Below, piece by piece: positions 1 through 8,805 of a stretch of 64,000 nt of DNA. The DNA comes from UBA6623 sp965248235. Its GTDB lineage: Bacteria; Acidobacteriota; Terriglobia; Bryobacterales; UBA6623. The stretch's first letter is position 1; each line of letters begins with the position of its first letter. The DNA is taken from positions 1,736,001 to 1,800,000 of the forward strand of contig CBDFIU010000004.1 in the NCBI GenBank assembly GCA_965248235.1, written 5' to 3'. The notes under the pieces were generated by a model. That model ran no database searches. It was given only the letters and a program-made list of their open reading frames with translations, and had not been told where the DNA came from. The translations under genes and the position numbers were made by a program.

Positions 1-189
1 TGTAGTTGCCGCGTTCACGGCCTCCATGAGGCGTGCAAACTCTTCCTTGTCGCCCGGTGTCGGAAGCATCGCGGCCAGTTCATCCGCTTTGATGGGAGTG
101 ATGGCGGCAAGCTCCTCCGCAAGTTTCCGGTTGGTTTCCTCCCTCGCTTCCGCCGCAAGGGCGGTGAATTCGTTTTCCGTGCTCGACAC
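1..189 (-). CDS. hypothetical protein, N-terminal part (runs off the left edge)
   Basis: Sixty-three codons are open from a GTG start at 189 to the window edge. A strong ribosome binding site (AAAGGGAGGAAACGACA) lies directly upstream of the GTG. The peptide begins VSSTENEFTALAAEAREET and is rich in Ala, Glu, Lys and Arg, which suggests a helical or coiled-coil protein. It follows the frameshifted coiled-coil lipoprotein gene by about 110 bp on the same strand and has similar composition, so the two may form one transcription unit. No domain is recognised. The reading frame and the ribosome binding site are seen directly; a function cannot be given. Confidence 0.6.
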   Translation of the reverse strand, partial: MSSTENEFTALAAEAREETNRKLAEELAAITPIKADELAAMLPTPGDKEEFARLMEAVNAATT

Positions 190-298
190 TGTCGTTTCCT
201 CCCTTTACATTGTTCTTAGCCATGTTCACGGGCTGGGCGTCGGGGCTGAGCCCGTCCCCGCCGGAGTCAACGGCCCAGCAGTACTTGTGGATCCACTG

Positions 299-1041
299 CT
301 AATGGCTTTCACCCTTTTCAATAACCTCCATGGCCTTTCCCGTTCCCGCCGTGGCCTTGACGATCGCATCGTTGACTTTGATGGTTTGCTCGATAACTCT
401 GTCGCGGGTCTCGAGCAGATTGAGTCGTTTGAGAATTTCGTTCTGCTCAACCTGCACTTTTCGAACCGACGTCACGAACGCCGTCACGCTGTTTTGCATC
501 TGAATCAGCTCCGCGTAAGTACCCCGAAGTTGCGCCAACGCGTCGGCCTCGAGTTGGTCCAGAGGCGCGATCAGCTCCGCCCGCTGCCTTTCGATCTCCG
601 CCATCGCCGCCTGGGCAAACCGAATCGTGATTCTGCCCTGTTCAGCTTCGCCGTCGCCCAAGACACGCCGCACAGCGCTGACGCCGGCCTCGAGCTTGTC
701 GTCCGCGACTACCTTCCCGAGTTCCTCTCGTAGCCGAGCGACTTCTTCTTCGCTGAGAGACGTTGCGTTTTCCAGCCGCGTCGCAAGGTTGGCCTTTCGC
801 ACGAGGGTTTCGAGGAACTCCGGGATCCATCCCGCAAGAAATCTTCCACTCTCACGCGCGTTAAATCGAAATATCTCTTGACAAATTCCTCATGAGATTT
901 CTGAACCGCCGAGATGCGTTCTCCGACCACCGTGGACAGAGTGACGGCTTGTTTAGGCACCTTGGCACAGGACACCTGAAGAGCCGACAACCCTATAACG
1001 CACACCGTTAGCAGCGTCGCCAGAGAGGTTCCCTTTTTCAT
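299..1041 (-). pseudogene. coiled-coil lipoprotein gene interrupted by a frameshift
   Basis: The 5' part starts at ATG 1041 behind GAGGGTGAG. It encodes a lipoprotein-like signal (MKKGTSLATLLTVCVIGLSA, then a lipobox ending in VSCAK) and a helical segment down to VRVEDFL near 845. The remainder is open in another frame: FLAGWIPEFLETLVRKANLA joins the helical stretch that ends at 299 with EKGESH. The two frames overlap and read as one continuous protein of about 245 residues only if one small indel near 830-850 is assumed. The product would be an outer-membrane or periplasmic lipoprotein with a long coiled coil. It could be a genuine pseudogene or a sequencing or assembly error. Function is unknown. 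Confidence 0.55.
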
Positions 1042-1351
1042 AATTCTCACCCTCGAAACCACCCATGCCGCAAATGAATTGCTTTTACCGGACTTTTGGG
1101 ATAAACTCGCGCGGTGGCAAAAGTATATCCCATGGACCTGCCGACCGCAAGGCGGTCTAAGTCATTGTCGCCGCCAAGCAGGAATGTCCCCTTTTGCGGT
1201 AAAGACCTGGATGGTCGTGATTTCCGGCCTCCACCCGTTCCCCGCCCTCTCATGAAACCCACGTGGAACGCCGATTAAGAGGTATGCCCGCTCCGTCCTG
1301 CGAAAACGTTGCCGGCAGGCAGACGGGTGGCGTGAAAAGCTCGGGGGCGTA
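1042..1351. other. intergenic stretch, nothing recognised
   Basis: About 310 bp between the divergent lipoprotein gene and the small membrane protein gene. No convincing ORF, RNA or repeat was seen. The leader regions of both genes must lie here. Confidence 0.4.
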
Positions 1352-1705
1352 ATGATCGTATTTCTTCGTTTCCTTATCGTCGCCTGTATCGCCCTGGTCA
1401 GCTGGTGGCAGCTCGGCGGTGCTTTCGAGCAACGCGCGGCGGCCTCGGTGGCGCTGCTCGGGATCAGCGGATTGGCCGCCTTGCTGGTGTGCAAAGGCAT
1501 CCGAATCGGCTTGTGGATGACGTTATTGCTGGGACTCGGTCACCTAAGCGGCCTGCTGCTGCGGGTTCCTTCCGATCAAGTGCTCCTGGCGCTCCCCTTC
1601 TTGGTCTGGTGCTTCCTCGCGATCAGCGGCAGCGCGTTGTTGCTTGGCCTATCGAGACAGCGGCGTCATAAACATTCAGCCTACGAACGCTACCCGGAAT
1701 TCTGA
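1352..1705 (+). CDS. small predicted integral membrane protein
   Basis: The 117-residue product consists mostly of hydrophobic stretches. About four membrane segments can be seen, at roughly residues 3-20, 30-47, 51-70 and 78-100, followed by a basic, Arg/His-rich tail (SRQRRHKHSAYERYPEF). A GGGGGCG stretch just before the ATG can act as ribosome binding site. No family is recognised. The ORF is in a plausible context, upstream of the riboswitch and glyA, but it could be a chance ORF in GC-rich DNA. The hydrophobic pattern argues moderately for a real gene. Confidence 0.5.
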   Translation: MIVFLRFLIVACIALVSWWQLGGAFEQRAAASVALLGISGLAALLVCKGIRIGLWMTLLLGLGHLSGLLLRVPSDQVLLALPFLVWCFLAISGSALLLGLSRQRRHKHSAYERYPEF

Positions 1706-1797
1706 CCGTTGCCGATCCCCGAATCCGCCGGCCGGGGCGCGACTCGCCGCGAAGCCTTGGCTTGCGTCGCGCCGGCCCGAGAGGTATAAAGAGGGTT

Positions 1798-1886
1798 CCG
1801 TCAACGGGCTCGCGTGACTGGCGAAAACGTGGAATCAACCACGAGGAAGCGCGGCTCCGCAGAAGAAGCGCCGTTCGCCTGGGCTG
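1798..1886 (+). ncRNA. ZTP (pfl-motif) riboswitch upstream of glyA
   Basis: The segment carries the conserved blocks of the ZMP/ZTP riboswitch in order. These are CGTGACTGGCG near 1811-1823, a hairpin pairing CGTGG with CCACG around GAATCAA, the purine-rich GAGGAAGCG block, a variable GC-rich arm, and the conserved 3' block GCCTGGGCTG near 1877-1886. The known family senses the purine intermediates ZMP and ZTP, which build up when 10-formyl-THF is short. It switches on one-carbon genes such as glyA, which is exactly the gene 60 bp downstream. The motif match was made by eye; a covariance model search would settle it. Confidence 0.85.
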
Positions 1887-1916
1887 ATCTTCCGGTCAGG
1901 GCGTTTTTGTTTTCCG
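1883..1916 (+). terminator. expression-platform terminator of the ZTP riboswitch
   Basis: CTGATC-TTCC-GGTCAG forms a 6-bp stem with one G-T pair. It is followed by GGCG and a T-rich run (TTTTTGTTTT). Its left arm begins at the end of the conserved riboswitch 3' block, so formation of the ligand-bound aptamer would compete with the terminator. That is the standard arrangement for an ON switch. The stem is short, so intrinsic termination is an inference from position and the T-run. Confidence 0.6.
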
Positions 1917-1946
1917 GACGCGCCCAATTCTAATGGAGCCGCGGCC

Positions 1947-3212
1947 ATGAAAACCAATCGCGATCTTCTTCGAGACAACGACCCCACCATCTATGACGCT
2001 CTCGTCGGCGAGGAAAAGCGCCAACAGGCCGGCATCGAACTGATTCCGTCGGAAAATTACACCTACCCGGAAGTGCTCGCCGCGCTGGGGTCCGTTTTCA
2101 CGAATAAGTATTCGGAAGGCTACCCGGGTCGCCGCTATTACGGCGGACAGCAGTTCACCGACGTCATCGAAAACGTCGCCCGCGACCGCGCCAAACAATT
2201 GTTTCGCGCCGAGCACGTCAACGTCCAACCGCTTTCCGGCTCGCCGATGAATCAAGCCGTCTACATGGCCTTTCTCAAACCCGGCGACACGGTTCTCGGC
2301 ATGGATCTCTCCCACGGCGGGCACCTGACCCACGGGGCCCCGGTTTCGCACATGGGCAAGATCTATAATTTTGTCCGCTACAAGACGCAACCCGAACAGC
2401 AAGGCCGCATCGATTTCGACGCCTTACGCAAGACGGCGATCGAGGCCAAGCCCAAGATGGTCTTGTGCGGGTATTCGTCTTATCCCCGAGATTACGACTA
2501 CGCTCGCTTCAAGGAGATTGCCGATGAAGTGGGCGCGTTGACCATGGCCGACGTTTCGCACATTGGTGGTTTGATCGCCGGCGGCGCGATGCGCAACCCC
2601 TGCGACGCCGGGTTCGATTTCGTCACCACCACCACGCACAAGTCGATGCGAGGCCCCCGCGGAGGGATGATCCTTTGCAAGGCGGAACACGCTAAGGCGA
2701 TCGACAAGAGCGTCTTCCCCGGCCTACAGGGCGGGCCTCACATGAACGCCGTCGCCGGCGTCGCCATCACACTCGGCAAGGCGCTCGAACCCGAGTACCG
2801 CGAATACTGCCGCCAAGTCCTCGACAATGCGCAAGTGCTGGCCCGCACGCTGATCGATAGCGGCGCCGAGCTCATCACCGGCGGAACCGAGAATCACATG
2901 ATGGTGGTCGATACGGTCAAGAGTTTCGGCATCAACGGGCGAGTGGCGGAGCAAACCCTCGACGCGGTTTCGATCACGACCAACAAGCAAATCATTCCCG
3001 ACGACCCCAACCCCCCGCTACGCCCCAGCGGCATTCGCCTGGGAACGCCCGCGGCGACAACCCGAGGCATGGCCGCGGAAGAAATGAAGCGGCTTGCCCG
3101 GTGGACCACCGAAGCCTTGCAAAAGCACGAAGATGAGCAAGCCCTCGAAGCGATGAAGGCCGATGTGGAAGCCCTCTGCGGCCGCTTCCCGGTGCCGGGG
3201 ATTGTCGACTAG
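1947..3212 (+). CDS. glyA: serine hydroxymethyltransferase
   Basis: PLP enzyme of cytoplasmic one-carbon metabolism that interconverts serine + THF and glycine + 5,10-methylene-THF. The 421-residue length is normal for bacterial GlyA. The substrate-binding ELIPSENYT block is at residues 31-39 and NKYSEGYPGRRYYGG at 53-67. The Asp that binds the PLP nitrogen lies in ADVSHIGGLIAG (201-212). The Schiff-base Lys is K232 in TTTTHKSMRGPRGG. The ATG at 1947 is chosen because the family's N-terminus begins close to it. A ZTP riboswitch and terminator lie in the leader, so expression probably rises when the folate one-carbon pool is low. It converges with the DASS transporter gene, with only 16 bp between the stops. 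Confidence 0.97.
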   Translation: MKTNRDLLRDNDPTIYDALVGEEKRQQAGIELIPSENYTYPEVLAALGSVFTNKYSEGYPGRRYYGGQQFTDVIENVARDRAKQLFRAEHVNVQPLSGSPMNQAVYMAFLKPGDTVLGMDLSHGGHLTHGAPVSHMGKIYNFVRYKTQPEQQGRIDFDALRKTAIEAKPKMVLCGYSSYPRDYDYARFKEIADEVGALTMADVSHIGGLIAGGAMRNPCDAGFDFVTTTTHKSMRGPRGGMILCKAEHAKAIDKSVFPGLQGGPHMNAVAGVAITLGKALEPEYREYCRQVLDNAQVLARTLIDSGAELITGGTENHMMVVDTVKSFGINGRVAEQTLDAVSITTNKQIIPDDPNPPLRPSGIRLGTPAATTRGMAAEEMKRLARWTTEALQKHEDEQALEAMKADVEALCGRFPVPGIVD

Positions 3213-3228
3213 CCGGACCGCCTGCCCT

Positions 3229-4803
3229 CTACCGAAACGGGAAAATCCACTGCCCGATGAAATAGACCGCCAACGGAATTATCGCCAGGGCGATCAAATC
3301 CAGCATCACTCCGGCCCTGAACATGCGCGGAATCGTGATCCAGCCACTGCTGAAGACAATGGCGTTGGGCGGGGTCGCCACCGGCAACATGAAAGCGAAC
3401 GACGCGATGATCGCCGCCGGGATCAGCAACAAGTAAGGGTGAACGCCGATCTCGGTCGCCGTCGCCGCCAACACCGGTGAAATCATCAAAACCGTCGCGA
3501 TATTCGAAGTGGTTTCCGTCAGCAACACCGACAACAAACACGTTAGCGGCACCAGCACCCACACCGGCAGTTCCCCGGCGATGGTCAGCCGCGAGCCCAG
3601 CCACGCCGCCAAGCCGCTGTCTTGAATGCCCGCCGCCAGCGCAAACCCGCCTCCCAACAGAACAACGATCCCCCACGGAACCCCTTTCTGAATCGTCGGC
3701 CAGTCCACGATGAATTGGAGCCGGGGTTTCCCGCCGTCTCCGCTCGCCACCCATGTCGGCAGTAAACACAGCAACACGGCCATGGCGATCGCGACCGTGG
3801 CGTCGTGCAGGCTGCCGGGGGTCGAAAAGGCGCTCGACCAACCCGGGATGACCAACGAGCCCAACTCGAGCGGGCGGCGAAAGATCCACAAGAACCCGGT
3901 CATCGATGCTACGACCAAGACGATTTTCTCGGGTTGCCGCATCGGCCCCAGCTTTCGCCGTTCTTCGCTGATGACGTCCTGCCCGGTGTTGAATCGAATG
4001 TGACTCAGCGGCACTTCGGCCCCGAAGCGACACAAGTAGAGCCACATGATCGGCAGGAAAATCACGACGATCGGAATGCAGAGCATGCTCCAATCGGCGA
4101 ACGCGATGGGCGGTTCGTCCGGGAAGCGATCTTGCGCGAAGCCAATGAAGGCAACGGTAGTCGGCGAGCCGATCAATGTCCCGATGCCGCCCACGCTGGC
4201 CGAATAGGCGATCGCGAGAAGCAAGATCACGCCGAACGTCGAGCGCACTTTCTTCGGCGTCTCCTCGGGCGATACGCCTTCCATGTGCGCCAACTCCGCC
4301 ATTTGGTTGACGACGGCCGCCGCGATCGGCAGCATCATCATCGTCGTGGCGGTGTTTGAAATCCACATCGAAAGAAACGCCGTGGCGCACATGAAGCCGA
4401 GCACCAGTCGATCAGGCTGCGTCCCGAATAGATGGATCGTCCCCAGCGCTACGCGGCGGTGCAAATTCCACTTTTCCATCGCAATGGCGATGATGAACCC
4501 GCCCACGAAAAGGAAGATGATGTGGTTGCCGAAATGCGGCCCGACCTCGCGGCTGGGCATGATGTCGAGAGCCGGATAGAGCGCCAACGGCAGCAGCGCC
4601 GTCACCGGAATGGGGGCGGCCTCGGTGATCCACCAAACGGCCATCAGCGCCGCGACAGCGGCGGTGCGCTGCGCGACAGGCGGCATGCCGTCGGGCGTGG
4701 GCGCGACCAGGATCACGACAAACAGCAGCAGGCCCAGCGCCAAGCCGATCTGTTGGCGCGGCCCATAGCCATGGTTTTGCTCGCCCGCGGGAAGTGCTTC
4801 CAT
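3229..4803 (-). CDS. DASS/SLC13-family sodium-coupled anion (dicarboxylate or sulfate) transporter
   Basis: The 524-residue polytopic membrane protein has about 11-13 hydrophobic segments. The two repeat signatures of the divalent anion:Na+ symporter family are present: SMWISNTATTMMMLPIA in the first half and TETTSNIATVLMISPVLAA in the second. These SNT/SNI motifs bind substrate carboxylates and Na+ in the known VcINDY and SLC13 structures. LGGGFALAAGIQDSGLAAWLG is a further family hallmark. The exact substrate (succinate, malate, citrate or sulfate) cannot be read from the sequence. The start at 4803 is the first ATG; a start a few codons downstream is possible. IS copy A sits about 200 bp upstream, in the intergenic region shared with gyrA. 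Confidence 0.93.
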   Translation of the reverse strand: MEALPAGEQNHGYGPRQQIGLALGLLLFVVILVAPTPDGMPPVAQRTAAVAALMAVWWITEAAPIPVTALLPLALYPALDIMPSREVGPHFGNHIIFLFVGGFIIAIAMEKWNLHRRVALGTIHLFGTQPDRLVLGFMCATAFLSMWISNTATTMMMLPIAAAVVNQMAELAHMEGVSPEETPKKVRSTFGVILLLAIAYSASVGGIGTLIGSPTTVAFIGFAQDRFPDEPPIAFADWSMLCIPIVVIFLPIMWLYLCRFGAEVPLSHIRFNTGQDVISEERRKLGPMRQPEKIVLVVASMTGFLWIFRRPLELGSLVIPGWSSAFSTPGSLHDATVAIAMAVLLCLLPTWVASGDGGKPRLQFIVDWPTIQKGVPWGIVVLLGGGFALAAGIQDSGLAAWLGSRLTIAGELPVWVLVPLTCLLSVLLTETTSNIATVLMISPVLAATATEIGVHPYLLLIPAAIIASFAFMLPVATPPNAIVFSSGWITIPRMFRAGVMLDLIALAIIPLAVYFIGQWIFPFR

Positions 4804-5015
4804 AACCCTTGAAAAGAACTCAACACCCTATCACGGTTCATCACCGCGACGTGGCGCATGCTTCAGCGTGCCGTGTCGGCCACTCATGGCGACATCTCTT
4901 CTCTTCCCCGCCGCCTCGTCGGCCCAAGGCGATTCCACGCTACCGAATCGTCGCCGGCCGCCGTCGGGCGGCGAACTTCGCCGTCCTTCGCCGCCTTAAC
5001 CCGATATTGTCCCGG

Positions 5016-6051
5016 GATGGGTATTTACTTGACTCAGGTGACCACAAGATGTAGGATCGGGGAAATGGAAGATTATCCTCGGAATCTGGCCGAGTTCGAG
5101 GCGCGTTTCGCCACCGAGCAGGCCTGTCGAGAGTATCTGTGTCAACTCCGCTGGCCGGAGGGTTTTCGTTGTCCGCGATGCGGGCACGACAAAGCGTGGG
5201 CGGTGCGGACAGCGCTGCTGGAGTGCGCCGGCTGCGGGCATCAAGCTTCTCCAACGGCGGGCACAATATTTCAAGACACCCGCCAACCCCTCCAGAGTTG
5301 GTTTCGAGCCATGTGGTGGCTCACGAGCCAGAAGAACGGGGCGAGCGCGCTGGGCTTGCAGCGGGTGTTGGGCCTGGGCAGCTACAAAACGGCCTGGACT
5401 TGGTTGCATAAGCTCCGGCGCGCCATGGTGCGGCCCGGACGCGATCGGCTCAGCGGGCGCGTGGAGGTTGACGAGACTTACTTAGGAGGCTTGGAGGAGG
5501 GCGTGCGCGGTCGCCAAACCGACGCTAAGGCGCTGATTGTAGTAGCGGCCGAGGAAGATGGTGCCGGCATCGGGCGGGTTCGGATACGCACCATTCCCAA
5601 CGCCTCCGGGGACAGCTTGATGGCCTTCGTCGGCGAGTCGATCGAACCCGGCAGCGTGGTCCATACCGACGGTTGGCTGGGATACGAACCGCTCGAAGGC
5701 GACGGCTATCGCCACGAGGTGAGCTACCTGGAGGGGCAACCGGCGCGCGCCTCGAAACTGCTCCCCCGGGTGCACCGCGTGGTGTCGTTAGTGAAGCGCT
5801 GGATACTGGGCACGCATCAAGGAGCGGTCAGTCACGAGCATCTCGACTCCTACCTCGACGAATTCGCCTTCCGCTTCAACCGCCGCAAGTCCAGAAGTCG
5901 AGGCAAGCTCTTTTACCGCCTGGTTCAACAGGCCGTCGCCGTGCCACCGGCACCCTACAAATCGCTGGTCGGAGGCACCGCGACACGCGCTACGGACGAC
6001 CACAACATGTAGGGGCTATTTCCCAATACCTGAGTCAAGTAAATACCCATC
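5016..6051 (+). mobile_element. IS1595-family insertion sequence, copy A
   Basis: A complete 1036-bp element with a 24-bp perfect terminal inverted repeat beginning GATGGGTATTTACTTGACTC. It is flanked by an 8-bp direct target duplication TGTCCCGG (5008-5015 and 6052-6059). One transposase gene fills almost all of it. An 8-bp duplication is usual for IS1595. It is inserted between the divergent DASS transporter gene and gyrA, 135 bp upstream of the gyrA start. Confidence 0.96.
5065..6012 (+). CDS. IS1595-family transposase (ISXO2-like DDE), copy A
   Basis: The 315-residue transposase cuts and pastes or copies the surrounding element. An N-terminal zinc ribbon has Cys36, Cys39, Cys54 and Cys57 (CPRCG and CAGCG). 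The DDE domain shows D136 in VEVDETYLGG, D202 in HTDGWLGYEP and a C-terminal acidic residue in DSYLDEFAFRFNRR (E266). The ATG at 5065 follows GGGGAA and gives the normal N-terminus. The frame is also open back to an ATG inside the terminal repeat (5017), which would add 16 residues. It looks intact and identical in protein sequence to copies B and D. Confidence 0.95.
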   Translation: MEDYPRNLAEFEARFATEQACREYLCQLRWPEGFRCPRCGHDKAWAVRTALLECAGCGHQASPTAGTIFQDTRQPLQSWFRAMWWLTSQKNGASALGLQRVLGLGSYKTAWTWLHKLRRAMVRPGRDRLSGRVEVDETYLGGLEEGVRGRQTDAKALIVVAAEEDGAGIGRVRIRTIPNASGDSLMAFVGESIEPGSVVHTDGWLGYEPLEGDGYRHEVSYLEGQPARASKLLPRVHRVVSLVKRWILGTHQGAVSHEHLDSYLDEFAFRFNRRKSRSRGKLFYRLVQQAVAVPPAPYKSLVGGTATRATDDHNM

Positions 6052-6069
6052 TGTCCCGGAAACCACGTG

Positions 6070-6095
6070 AAAGGGCGTATTGTGGCCCTTTTTGG
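6070..6095 (+). terminator. terminator-like hairpin in the gyrA leader region
   Basis: AAGGGC and GCCCTT pair around an 8-nt loop and are followed by a run of T. It lies 19 bp after IS copy A. It would stop read-through from the IS toward gyrA, or may be an attenuator of gyrA. Seen by eye only. Confidence 0.5.
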
Positions 6096-6186
6096 GTCTT
6101 CGAAGGCTGCCTCCGGAGTCTCCGCTACGCTACAATAAATGAATAACTTACCCCGCTTGTTGACGCTCTGACGAAAGGACGTTTCT

Positions 6187-8697
6187 TTGGCCGAGCAGCC
6201 CCCTTCCAATCCCACCCAACTGCCTCTTGGAGGCAACGGTTCCCCGCCGCCGAATTTGATTCCCATCGACATCGAAGTCGAGATGAAAAAGTCCTATCTC
6301 GACTACGCGATGAGCGTAATCATCGGGCGTGCCCTGCCCGACGTGCGCGACGGGCTCAAGCCCGTGCAGCGGCGCATCCTCTACGGCATGCTCGAAGCCG
6401 GACTGCGTTCCAACCGCGGTTTCCGCAAGGCCGCCAAGATCGTCGGCGAAGTGATGGGTAACTACCATCCCCACGGCGATTCCTCGATCTACGACACCTT
6501 GGTCCGGATGGCGCAGCCGTTTTCGATGCGCTGCCGCCTGGTCGACGGACAGGGCAATTTCGGCTCGGTCGACGGCGATCCGCCGGCGGCGATGCGCTAC
6601 ACCGAAGCGCGTATGACCGCGCTGGCCGAGGCCCTGCTCGACGATATCGACAAGGATACCGTCGACTTCCGTCCCAACTACGACGACACCAGCGAAGAGC
6701 CCGAATGCCTGCCCGCCGCCGCGCCGAATCTGCTCGTCAACGGCGGCACCGGCATCGCCGTCGGGATGGCGACCAATATCCCGCCGCACAATCTGGGAGA
6801 GATCATCGACGCCGCGATCACCGTGATCAACCGCCCCAAGACGACTCTCGAGGATCTGCTCGAAATCGTGCAAGGCCCCGACTTCCCCACCGGCGGCACG
6901 ATCTGCGGGACCGAGGGATTCCTCAATGCCTACCGCACCGGCCGCGGTCACGTGACCACGCGCGCCCGGGCCTTGATCGAGGAAAAGGGCAACCGGCAGC
7001 AAATTATCGTCAACGAGATTCCCTACCAGGTCAACAAGTCGAGGCTCATCGAGCACACCGCCGCGCTGGTCAACGATAAGAAGATCGAAGGCATCTCGAA
7101 CATCTGGGACGAGAGCGACCGCGACGGCATGCGCATCGTCTTCGAGCTGAAACGCGGCGAGCAGCCCGAGGTCGTCCTCAACAACCTCTACAAGCACACC
7201 CAGCTGCAAACCGGTTTCGGCATCATTGTGCTGGCCATCGTCAACGGGCAGCCCAAGGAACTGGGTCTGCTCGAGTACCTGCGCCTTTTCGCCGAACACC
7301 GTATCGACGTTGTCCGCCGACGAACGAATTACCTGCTGCGCAAGGCCCGTGACCGCGAGCATGTGTTGCTGGGGTTCCAGAAGGCGCTCGATCATCTCGA
7401 CGAAGTCATTCAACTCATCCGGCAATCGAAGAGCCCGGCCGAGGCGCGGCAGGCGCTGATCGGCCGCTTTGAGTTCACCGAGCGCCAAGCCCAGGCCATC
7501 ATTGAACTGCAACTGCAACGCCTGACGGCGATGGAGCAGCAGAAGATCATCGAGGAGCTGGCGGAGATTCAGAAGAAGATCGCCGGCCATCTCGAAATCT
7601 TGGATTCCGACAAAGTCCTGCGGAAAGTCATCGTCACCGAACTCCGGGAGATCAAAAGGAAATTCGCCGACGAGCGCCGCACCGACATCGGACCTCCCGT
7701 CTCGCAAATGTCGATGGAAGACCTGATCGCCGACGAAGACGTCGTCATCACGGTCACCCACAACTCCTACCTGAAGCGCACGCCGGTGACGACCTACCGC
7801 CAACAAATCCGCGGCGGACGCGGCCGTATCGGGATGGGAAAGCGGACCGACGATTTCGTCGAGCACTTGATCATCGGCTCGACCCATTCCTATTTCCTGG
7901 TCTTCACCAATCTCGGGCGTGTGTACTGGCTGCGCATCTACGACATTCCCGATGTCGGCATTACAGCCCGCGGCAAGAACATCGTCAACCTGTTGAACTT
8001 CCAGCCCGACGAAACCGTGCAGGCTTTCCTGCCGGTGAAAGAGTTCACCGAAGGGCGCTACATCGTCATGGCCACGCTCAACGGCGTGATCAAGAAATGC
8101 GACTTGAGTGTTTTCAAGCGGCCGCTCTCGCGAGGCATCATCGCGCTGGCGCTCGACGAGGGCGACGAGCTAATCTCGGCCAGCCTGACCGATCCGGGGC
8201 GCGAAATCTTCGTCGCCACCCAACGGGGCAAGGCGATCCGATTTCACGAGGACGCGGTGCGAGCCATGGGCCGGCCGGCACGAGGCGTGCGCGCCATCAG
8301 GATTGACCCCGACGATCGCGTTGTCGGCATGATCGCCGTCCCCGAAGACGTGCTCGTTCTCAGCATTACTGAAAACGGTTACGGCAAACGCACCAAGGTC
8401 GACCAATACCGCCTAACCCAACGCGGCGGCAAAGGCGTCATCAACATCAAGACCACGAAGCGCAACGGCAACGTCGTTGCGATCATGAAGGTCGCCAAGG
8501 ACATCGACCTAATGTTGATTACGCGCGGCGGCAAGATCATCCGCATCGAGTCGGGTAAGATCCGCGCCACCGGCCGTTCGGCCCAGGGTGTTACCTTGGT
8601 CAACGTCGAGGATGGAGACCAGATCGCGGCCGCCTGCGCCGTGCCGCATTCCCAAGACGAAGAAAACGGCGCCCCCGAGCAAGGAACGCTGCTGTAG
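6187..8697 (+). CDS. gyrA: DNA gyrase subunit A
   Basis: Breakage-reunion subunit of DNA gyrase, which introduces negative supercoils with GyrB in the cytoplasm. The product is 836 residues. The family core starts at DYAMSVIIGRALPDVRDGLKP (39-59). The active-site Tyr is Y138 in MRYTEARMT. The quinolone region GDSSIYDTL has Ser99 and Asp103, equivalent to E. coli Ser83 and Asp87, so it is wild type by sequence. The six C-terminal beta-pinwheel blades include the GyrA box QRGGKG, which separates gyrase from ParC. A TTG start at 6187 is chosen because AAAGGA lies 8 bp upstream; no ATG is available nearby before the conserved core. IS copy A sits directly upstream and could alter its transcription. 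No gyrB is in the window. Confidence 0.96.
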   Translation: MAEQPPSNPTQLPLGGNGSPPPNLIPIDIEVEMKKSYLDYAMSVIIGRALPDVRDGLKPVQRRILYGMLEAGLRSNRGFRKAAKIVGEVMGNYHPHGDSSIYDTLVRMAQPFSMRCRLVDGQGNFGSVDGDPPAAMRYTEARMTALAEALLDDIDKDTVDFRPNYDDTSEEPECLPAAAPNLLVNGGTGIAVGMATNIPPHNLGEIIDAAITVINRPKTTLEDLLEIVQGPDFPTGGTICGTEGFLNAYRTGRGHVTTRARALIEEKGNRQQIIVNEIPYQVNKSRLIEHTAALVNDKKIEGISNIWDESDRDGMRIVFELKRGEQPEVVLNNLYKHTQLQTGFGIIVLAIVNGQPKELGLLEYLRLFAEHRIDVVRRRTNYLLRKARDREHVLLGFQKALDHLDEVIQLIRQSKSPAEARQALIGRFEFTERQAQAIIELQLQRLTAMEQQKIIEELAEIQKKIAGHLEILDSDKVLRKVIVTELREIKRKFADERRTDIGPPVSQMSMEDLIADEDVVITVTHNSYLKRTPVTTYRQQIRGGRGRIGMGKRTDDFVEHLIIGSTHSYFLVFTNLGRVYWLRIYDIPDVGITARGKNIVNLLNFQPDETVQAFLPVKEFTEGRYIVMATLNGVIKKCDLSVFKRPLSRGIIALALDEGDELISASLTDPGREIFVATQRGKAIRFHEDAVRAMGRPARGVRAIRIDPDDRVVGMIAVPEDVLVLSITENGYGKRTKVDQYRLTQRGGKGVINIKTTKRNGNVVAIMKVAKDIDLMLITRGGKIIRIESGKIRATGRSAQGVTLVNVEDGDQIAAACAVPHSQDEENGAPEQGTLL

Positions 8698-8805
8698 CCC
8701 GCGGCGGCTTCAGAGCCCCGAATGCAAGTGAGGGGTCCCGAGCGCCGTTCGACCTATTGCCGACGAGGGCCGGGCAGCCTCGGCCGGACCAAAGGGAGAC
8801 ATTTC

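Noticed and set aside
5482..5775. Several ORFs on the opposite strand of every IS1595 copy (71, 90, 97 and up to 157 codons)
   Set aside because: They occur identically in each copy only because the IS is repeated; they are shadows of the transposase frame.
6148..7887. A 579-residue minus-strand ORF across gyrA
   Set aside because: Mirror ORF caused by GC-rich codon bias; gyrA on the plus strand is certain and the mirror product has no recognisable domain.
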